A DNA stretch of 64,000 nt from NCBI GenBank assembly GCA_050012175.1, contig JBEKHR010000007.1:1-64000 (forward strand). The letters run 5' to 3'. Below, piece after piece: positions 59,817 through 64,000 of this stretch. Both the position numbers and the translations under genes were made by a program. The notes under the pieces were generated by a model. The model was not told the origin of the DNA, did not search any database, and saw only the letters and a program-made list of their open reading frames with translations. The DNA comes from CAVROP01 sp050012175. Its GTDB lineage: Bacteria; Acidobacteriota; Terriglobia; UBA7540. Each line of letters opens with the position of its first letter. Positions within the stretch are counted from its first letter, which is position 1.

Positions 59817-60220
59817 TCTCCGTAATAATCAACATAAAGGTCGGGAGTTTCGTACAACCTTATTCGATGCAGCTTCCCAAAAGTAAGTTTCGGGGCGAGG
59901 AGGTCCCAGATTTCCACGGCAAGGTTCTCGGTGGTCGGAATCTTGGTCGCAAAGGCCGGGACTTCCTGGTTGAGGAATTTGTGGTCCATCAACCGCAACA
60001 CTTCACGCTCCAGGATCGTCTTCAGCCCTTTCAAGTCCACAACCATGCCCGTCGTGGGGTTGAGCAAACCGGCTACGGTGACTTCCAGCATGTAGTTGTG
60101 CCCGTGGCCATGGGGGTTATTGCACTTCCCGAAGATGCGCCGGTTCTCTTCCGGCGAAAGCTTCGGATTGTGATAGAAATGTGAAGCGGAGAACTCCGCC
60201 CGGCGCGTGACGTAGATCAT
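59813..60220 (-). CDS. 6-pyruvoyl-tetrahydropterin synthase / QueD family protein (copy 1)
   Basis: 135 residues. ASHFYHNPKLSPEENRRIFG, FGKCNNPHGHGHNYMLEVTV (nearly identical to the eukaryotic PTPS motif), TTGMVVDLKGLKTILEREVL, LMDHKFLNQEVPAF and TTENLAVEIWDLLAPK hold the zinc and catalytic residues. It starts three bases after the GT2 stop. Tandem with copy 2 but clearly diverged, so the two may form a mixed complex or work in different pathways. No queC, queE or queF is nearby, which favours a pterin role. Confidence 0.88.
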   Translation of the reverse strand: MIYVTRRAEFSASHFYHNPKLSPEENRRIFGKCNNPHGHGHNYMLEVTVAGLLNPTTGMVVDLKGLKTILEREVLRLMDHKFLNQEVPAFATKIPTTENLAVEIWDLLAPKLTFGKLHRIRLYETPDLYVDYYGE

Positions 60221-60223
60221 CCT

Positions 60224-61279
60224 CTACCCCCTGGTTGAATAACGGCGTCCTTTCCAATCTACGTGGTGTGAGACGCGATGCGCTATGACCGAGTTGATTA
60301 GAAGTGCGCCCAAGATAACCGCGCCTTCCAACCTCCACGGCGCCACACCAGACTCAAATCCCAGACGCGTGACCGCCCGCAAATAACTGGCATGACGCAC
60401 CACGACGATGAGCAAACACCCTAGGGCCCCGCACAAAACGATGACATTTCCCCGGCCGGATAATAACCACATTAAAAGTACTACCAGGAAAAACTGCGGC
60501 AGTAAATCCACGGCACAAAGTTCGGCCAATGTCTTGAAAATCTTCGCCAGGCTTCCCCCATAAATAAGATAGAGATTCTTGGTCCATCCGCGCCACATTT
60601 CACCAAAGCTGCGGTACATCCGCGTCCGGACCCAGGCTGCTCCAGGCAGAAAAAGCAGTTTCCCGCCCGCCGCCTTGACTCGCTTCGCCAGCTCCACGTC
60701 CTCGAGGATCTCGTTGCGAATTGCTTGGTGCCCGCCCACGCGCGCGTACGCTTGGCGCCGGATTAAGAGATACTGACCGTTCGCCGCGGCCGCCGCCGAT
60801 CCAGGCTCGGAGACTTCTTCGAACCTGTATAGGCGCGCCAGGTTCACATAAACGAGCGGTATGACAGCCTTCTCCCACCAAGTCGGGGTTACTTGGCCGG
60901 GCGAGAGCGAAAGCAAATCAGCCCCTTCCCGCTCTGCGAGCTCCAGCAGGGCCGCGAGGCTGCCCGGCAGGTGCTCGGTGTCGGCATCCGTAAAGAGCAG
61001 CCAATCACCTGCCGCCTCTCGAGCCGCAACGGTTACAGCGTACGTCTTGCCCAGCCAGCCTTCCGGCAGCGAGTCGATATGCAATACGCGGAGCAGTGGC
61101 GCCTCCCCCTTCATGGCCTCCAGAATCTCCAAAGTCCTGTCTTCCGACTGGTCATCCACGATGAGGATTTCCCGCACGCCTCGCTGCGCCGCAAGGGAAC
61201 GAACCAGACACTCGAGGTTGGCTTCCTCGTTACGGGCGGGTACGATTATGGAGACCAGACCGGGATAGTTTTGACTCAT
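60224..61279 (-). CDS. membrane-associated family 2 glycosyltransferase
   Basis: 351 residues. GT-A fold: LVSIIVPARNEEANLECLVR, ILIVDDQSEDRTLEIL, EGWLGKTYAVTVAAREAAGD, WLLFTDADTEHLPGSLAALL (metal-binding DAD), then ANGQYLLIRRQAYARVGGHQ, EILEDVELAKRVKAAGG and TRMYRSFGEMWRGWTKNLYL. The C-terminal 100 residues have about three hydrophobic helices (LLPQFFLVVLLMWLLSG, VIVLCGALGCLLIVVV, LEGAVILGALLINSVIA). The pattern resembles hopanoid- or carotenoid-linked GT2 enzymes (HpnB/CrtQ-like). Donor and acceptor are unknown. First gene before the PTPS-folE series. Confidence 0.85.
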   Translation of the reverse strand: MSQNYPGLVSIIVPARNEEANLECLVRSLAAQRGVREILIVDDQSEDRTLEILEAMKGEAPLLRVLHIDSLPEGWLGKTYAVTVAAREAAGDWLLFTDADTEHLPGSLAALLELAEREGADLLSLSPGQVTPTWWEKAVIPLVYVNLARLYRFEEVSEPGSAAAAANGQYLLIRRQAYARVGGHQAIRNEILEDVELAKRVKAAGGKLLFLPGAAWVRTRMYRSFGEMWRGWTKNLYLIYGGSLAKIFKTLAELCAVDLLPQFFLVVLLMWLLSGRGNVIVLCGALGCLLIVVVRHASYLRAVTRLGFESGVAPWRLEGAVILGALLINSVIAHRVSHHVDWKGRRYSTRG

Positions 61280-61297
61280 CTAGAAGTTGGCGGTGCG

Positions 61298-61437
61298 CTC
61301 TGGAGTGCGGCAGCTTGCTGCCGCCTTGGCCCAGGCCAGCTTGCTGGCCGTAGCATCGATACGTCATATACTTGGGCCGAAGAGGCCGCGAGCAAGCTCG
61401 CTGCGTCAAAGCGGCAGCAAGCTGCCGCACTCCAGAG
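61298..61437. repeat. 27-bp perfect inverted repeat
   Basis: Arms 61298-61324 (starts CTCTGGAGTGCGGCAGCTTG) and 61411-61437 are exact reverse complements with an 86-base interior that holds AGCTTGCTGGCC and GCGAGCAAGCTCGC. It lies in the divergent spacer between the GT2 gene and tlpA. Confidence 0.9.
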
Positions 61438-61486
61438 CAACATTCAGGCCCCAGTCCAAAATACCATTATAATGGAGGGTCGGGCG

Positions 61487-62017
61487 ATGAGCAAAACGAA
61501 CGCGCTTAGGATTCTCGCACTTTTGCTGATTTTGGGTGGCGCGGCGATCTTCGCTCTGCGCCTGCGACAGCCGCGCCCCGTGGACATCGGAGAAAGAGCC
61601 CCTGACTTTACCCTTCCGGCCCTTAACCGGGGTTCGCTTTCACTTCACGATTTCTCTGGACAGGTGGTGGTGTTGAACTTCTGGGCCACCTGGTGCCCGC
61701 CGTGCGTGGAAGAGACTCCCGGCCTGGAAAAGTTCGCCGAACGAATGCGCTCGCAAGGCGTGGCCGTGATGGGGGTCAGCGTGGACCAGGATGGGGTAGC
61801 CCTACAGACTTTTGCTGCCCAGCAGCACCTTTCTTTTCCTATTGGGCGGGACCCCGATCGATCCCTCGCCAACCGTTACGGGACATTCCAATTCCCGGAA
61901 ACTTACATTATCGACCAGGACGGCAGGGTGGCGGAAAAACTGATCGGGCCCGTGGATTGGCAGGACCCCCGCATCATTACTGTCGTCCAGGAACTCGCCC
62001 GCCGGACGGGAGGCTAG
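61487..62017 (+). CDS. TlpA/ResA-like thioredoxin-fold protein
   Basis: 176 residues from the ATG at 61487 with GGAGGG upstream. One N-terminal membrane anchor (ILALLLILGGAAIFALRL), then IGERAPDFTLPALNRGSLSL, VVVLNFWATWCPPCVEETPG (active CxxC) and GTFQFPETYIIDQDGRVAEK (cis-Pro loop). Such anchored periplasmic thioredoxins keep apocytochrome c cysteines reduced or act in redox homeostasis; the window's CXXCH proteins make cytochrome maturation a fitting role. No ccm or resB gene is adjacent. Confidence 0.9.
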   Translation: MSKTNALRILALLLILGGAAIFALRLRQPRPVDIGERAPDFTLPALNRGSLSLHDFSGQVVVLNFWATWCPPCVEETPGLEKFAERMRSQGVAVMGVSVDQDGVALQTFAAQQHLSFPIGRDPDRSLANRYGTFQFPETYIIDQDGRVAEKLIGPVDWQDPRIITVVQELARRTGG

Positions 62018-62378
62018 CGAGCCATATGCAATCCGCGGTTTTGGCGGGCTGGCGCAGACGGTCGCATTAGGGCAGTGGGCAGAAAGTGGGAGGCGGGCAG
62101 CTTTTCGTAGCGGGCGGCTTTAGCCGGGCAGCTTTTCGTAGCGGCCGGCTTTAGCCGGGCAGCTTCCGACAAGGCTTTGGGGCGGGCACACTCTCCGTCA
62201 GCGTGCCGTTCTACAAGCCGACTGAGGTGAGCCATCGTAGCGCGGACCTGTTCGGTAGGTCCGCGGCTTTTTGTTGTCGCTCGAGGACTCCCACAAGTCC
62301 CATCAGGAAATCGCAGACCCCAACGAACAGGGGTCTGCGCCAGCCGATGGAAAGGCCTCATTTTCTTCCTAGACAGCC
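62018..62378. repeat. repeat-rich region upstream of the higBA module
   Basis: Two direct copies of CTTTTCGTAGCGG...GGCTTTAGCCGGGCAG (about 62100-62163), then GCGTGCCGTTCTACAAGCC-ACTG-GGTGAGCC (about 62198-62232), the hairpin AGCGCGGACCT / AGGTCCGCGGCT followed by TTTTTG (62239-62272), and the palindrome CGCAGACCCC / GGGGTCTGCG (62312-62339). The first two recur in the same order downstream of the module. Confidence 0.75.
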
Positions 62379-62420
62379 ATATACATTTAATTGTATATTT
62401 GCTGGTGGCTTTGCTGATAC
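62379..62420 (+). promoter_or_regulatory. higBA promoter and operator
   Basis: A palindrome with perfect 7-base arms, ATATACA (62379-62385) and TGTATAT (62392-62398), around TTTAAT. Its right half overlaps a -35 TTGTAT (62391-62396), followed after 18 bases by TGATAC (62415-62420). The layout fits autorepression by the HTH antitoxin. Confidence 0.65.
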
Positions 62421-62430
62421 AGTCGCAATC

Positions 62431-62811
62431 GTGAGCAACCAAGCCGAAAGGCCCAAATACGCGACCGTCGTTTGGGAGGGCGACTCCAGAGAGGTTCTCC
62501 AGGCTTTCCCGGAGGACGTTAGGCAGAACCTGGGATTTCAGTTGTGGCAGTTGCAGCAAGGCGAAAGACCGAGTGACTACAGACCGTTGCCCTCGATAGG
62601 CAGGGGCGTTTTTGAACTGCGCGATCAAGATGAAAGAGCCTGGTATCGCGTTGTTTACTTATCGCGGGTAAATGACGTGATCTACGTTCTGGACTGCTTC
62701 GAGAAGAAAAGCCGGGAAATGCCAAGAAAGGAATCTGAGAAGGCGAAGCAACGGCTCAAAGCAGTGAAAGCGCGTTGGGCAGAGGAGAAGAAACATGAAA
62801 AGCGCAGCTAA
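62431..62811 (+). CDS. HigB/RelE-type toxin (Gp49-like family)
   Basis: About 126 residues starting with GTG at 62431; the ORF further upstream reads through repeats. KYATVVWEGDSREVLQAFPE, DVRQNLGFQLWQLQQGERPS, DYRPLPSIGRGVFELRDQDE, RAWYRVVYLSRVNDVIYVLD and CFEKKSREMPRKESEKAKQR match the phage Gp49-like / HigB toxins (ribosome-dependent mRNA cleavage). The basic C-terminus (KARWAEEKKHEKRS) overlaps the antitoxin start by 17 bases. Toxin-first order is normal for higBA. Confidence 0.88.
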   Translation: MSNQAERPKYATVVWEGDSREVLQAFPEDVRQNLGFQLWQLQQGERPSDYRPLPSIGRGVFELRDQDERAWYRVVYLSRVNDVIYVLDCFEKKSREMPRKESEKAKQRLKAVKARWAEEKKHEKRS

Positions 62812-63127
62812 CAAGCCATCGCACGTAACGCAGGGGAACGTGCTTGATGACCTTGGCTTTTCGCCGGAGCAGGCAACGGCGCTAAAATTCAAGGCCGAGC
62901 TGTATCAGGCAATCCTCCGGTGCGCGAAGATGTATCCACCAAAGGACCTGCAAATAATCCTCGGAGAGCCTCAGCCGCGTGTGAGCGAACTGCTCAACGG
63001 GAAGATCGCCAACAAGAGCGTCGACAAGCTGCTCTACTATGCAGGACGCTTGGGCATTGAAGCCAAGGCCAAATTCGCGCAGACTCACAAAGAGGTGATT
63101 GAGAAAGAGCTTGCACTGGCCGACTAA
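62795..63127 (+). CDS. HigA-like XRE-family antitoxin
   Basis: 110 residues. The helix-turn-helix covers LYQAILRCAKMYPPKDLQII, LGEPQPRVSELLNGKIANKS and VDKLLYYAGRLGIEAKAKF, typical of the XRE antitoxins that pair with Gp49-like toxins. GAGGAGAAGAAAC precedes the ATG. It is expected to bind the ATATACA palindrome upstream of the toxin gene. The module appears complete. Confidence 0.88.
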   Translation: MKSAANKPSHVTQGNVLDDLGFSPEQATALKFKAELYQAILRCAKMYPPKDLQIILGEPQPRVSELLNGKIANKSVDKLLYYAGRLGIEAKAKFAQTHKEVIEKELALAD

Positions 63128-63892
63128 TGCCGGCGAAGCTCCGGCGACGACGCGGCCAGCGGGCCACGGTGTCGCCGCGGCCTACGGTCCGCGAATCTTT
63201 GTGGCGGGCGACCCTTCGGCCTCGGGGCGGGCACCGCTCGCCTTTGTAGCGCCGACCTTCAGAGCTTGCCCTGAGCACGGCGAATGGGTCGGCATTTTTC
63301 GCGCGGCCTGGCGTGGACCATCGCTTTTTGATGTTTGCAATGTCCCGAAGCTTTTCGTAGCCGCCGGCTTTAGCCGGGCAGGACAAGAAAGAACTGCCGC
63401 CCTGAAGGGCGCCTCTACGAAAACTATCCCCGGCAGCGTGCCGTTCTACAAGCCAACTGGGGTGAGCCGTCAGCAAGCATAGCGCAGGCGACTGCCTCGG
63501 CTGGGGTGGGTCTTGCCGGCAGCGCAGAATTGCGCCGGGACCCATGGCGAGCCGCGGCAGGAGGCAACAGTCGATTCCCAGTCGTCATCGAGCCCCTTGG
63601 CCCTTGCTGACTTCGGGAGAGCGACGTATTCTTGATTCTTGGAGGAAACAAAAGGCCCGGCAATCTGGAAGGCAGTCGGCAGTGGGAAATGGTGAAGGAC
63701 GCGTGGTCATTCCCCAATCCTTTCAACGGCCATTTGTGATCAGCAACGGGTCGGGGCCGGGCTATCAACCCCCTCACCCGTCCCGCGCCGGCTGAAGGAA
63801 GCGCCGGCGCGGGCCACCCTCTCCCCCAAGGGGGAGAGGGCTAGAATCTGCAAAGGGGGAGAGGGCCAGGAATATCTCAGCACAGAATCGCG
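63128..63892. other. intergenic region with repeats, downstream of higBA
   Basis: Copies of CTTTTCGTAGC...GGCTTTAGCCGGGCAG (about 63352-63382) and GCAGCGTGCCGTTCTACAAG...GGTGAGCC (about 63431-63468) repeat those left of the TA module in the same order. A CTCTCCCCC palindromic element lies at 63769-63866 with an extra GGGGGAGAGGG. No gene was recognised. Confidence 0.55.
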
Positions 63893-64000
63893 ATGAGGAA
63901 GCAAACTGAGAGCCGAGATCGCTCCCCCGAAGGCGCCACACCTCAGGCGTCGGCAGGCGGAACTGTCATCGACCCAGTTTGCGGAATGGAGATATGCCGC
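63893..64000 (+). CDS. YHS-domain protein, N-terminal fragment (cut by window edge)
   Basis: From the ATG at 63893 the frame is open to the end of the window: MRKQTESRDRSPEGATPQAS then AGGTVIDPVCGMEICR. The VIDPVCGMEI motif is the start of a YHS domain, which often stands at the N-terminus of copper-translocating P-type ATPases; stand-alone YHS proteins are the alternative. The remainder lies outside. No strong ribosome-binding site was seen, so the exact start is open. Confidence 0.65.
   Translation, partial: MRKQTESRDRSPEGATPQASAGGTVIDPVCGMEICR

Overview
The window reads as a stretch of a Gram-negative, GC-rich bacterial chromosome, most likely from Acidobacteriota. Three things point there. 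Outer-membrane biogenesis genes are present (lpxC, kdsC/kdsD, a lipoprotein N-acyltransferase). There is a cluster of secreted propeller, c-type cytochrome and CRTAC1-like proteins, with DUF1080 and LssY_C proteins elsewhere. The intergenic DNA is heavily loaded with palindromic repeats. The genus cannot be decided from sequence alone. No rRNA, tRNA, CRISPR array, insertion sequence or prophage was recognised.

Layout. 0-3 kb: the end of a YbaK-like gene, citrate synthase and a Crp/Fnr regulator. 3-11.4 kb: exported proteins (PD40/CXXCH protein, CRTAC1-like FG-GAP protein, propeller/MauG-like cytochrome, Reg_prop protein), then RidA and DAHP synthase. 11.6-14.3 kb: two orphan periplasmic binding proteins. 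14.3-15.6 kb: two toxin-antitoxin (TA) modules. 15.8-21.2 kb: a GHMP kinase, DNA polymerase I and lpxC. 21.4-24.6 kb: a decayed vapBC and two tandem glutamate dehydrogenases separated by a terminator. 25-29.4 kb: an ATC-hydrolase-like gene and the argR-argG-argH operon. 29.7-36.2 kb: hypothetical and LssY_C proteins, frameshifted uxaE, DUF1080 and brnT genes, and TA remnants. 36.5-40 kb: Lnt, a Tat-exported aldo/keto reductase and two hypotheticals.

40.4-44 kb is the most interesting segment. It carries mec-cysO-cysK-cysE followed by a peroxiredoxin whose peroxidatic cysteine codon is TGA. Reading continues in frame on both sides of the TGA, as expected for a selenocysteine peroxiredoxin. This links a carrier-protein cysteine pathway to a probable selenoprotein.

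45-54.6 kb: a polynucleotide-kinase-like ATPase, a fused NfnB-NfnA-type flavoprotein, a GxxExxY remnant, AbrB/VapC, SodC, KdsC/KdsD and PPK2. 54.9-62 kb: rpsO-pnp, an SDR, then GTP cyclohydrolase I with two tandem pyruvoyl-tetrahydropterin synthases, a GT2 glycosyltransferase and a TlpA-like thioredoxin. 62-64 kb: a higBA module flanked by ordered direct repeats, and the start of a YHS-domain protein cut by the window edge.

Recurring themes are: seven TA modules or remnants in 64 kb; several families of palindromic repeats, two of which lie inside a reading frame; and spacers built from short tandem repeats present in both orientations. All calls come from reading the sequence; no database search was run.
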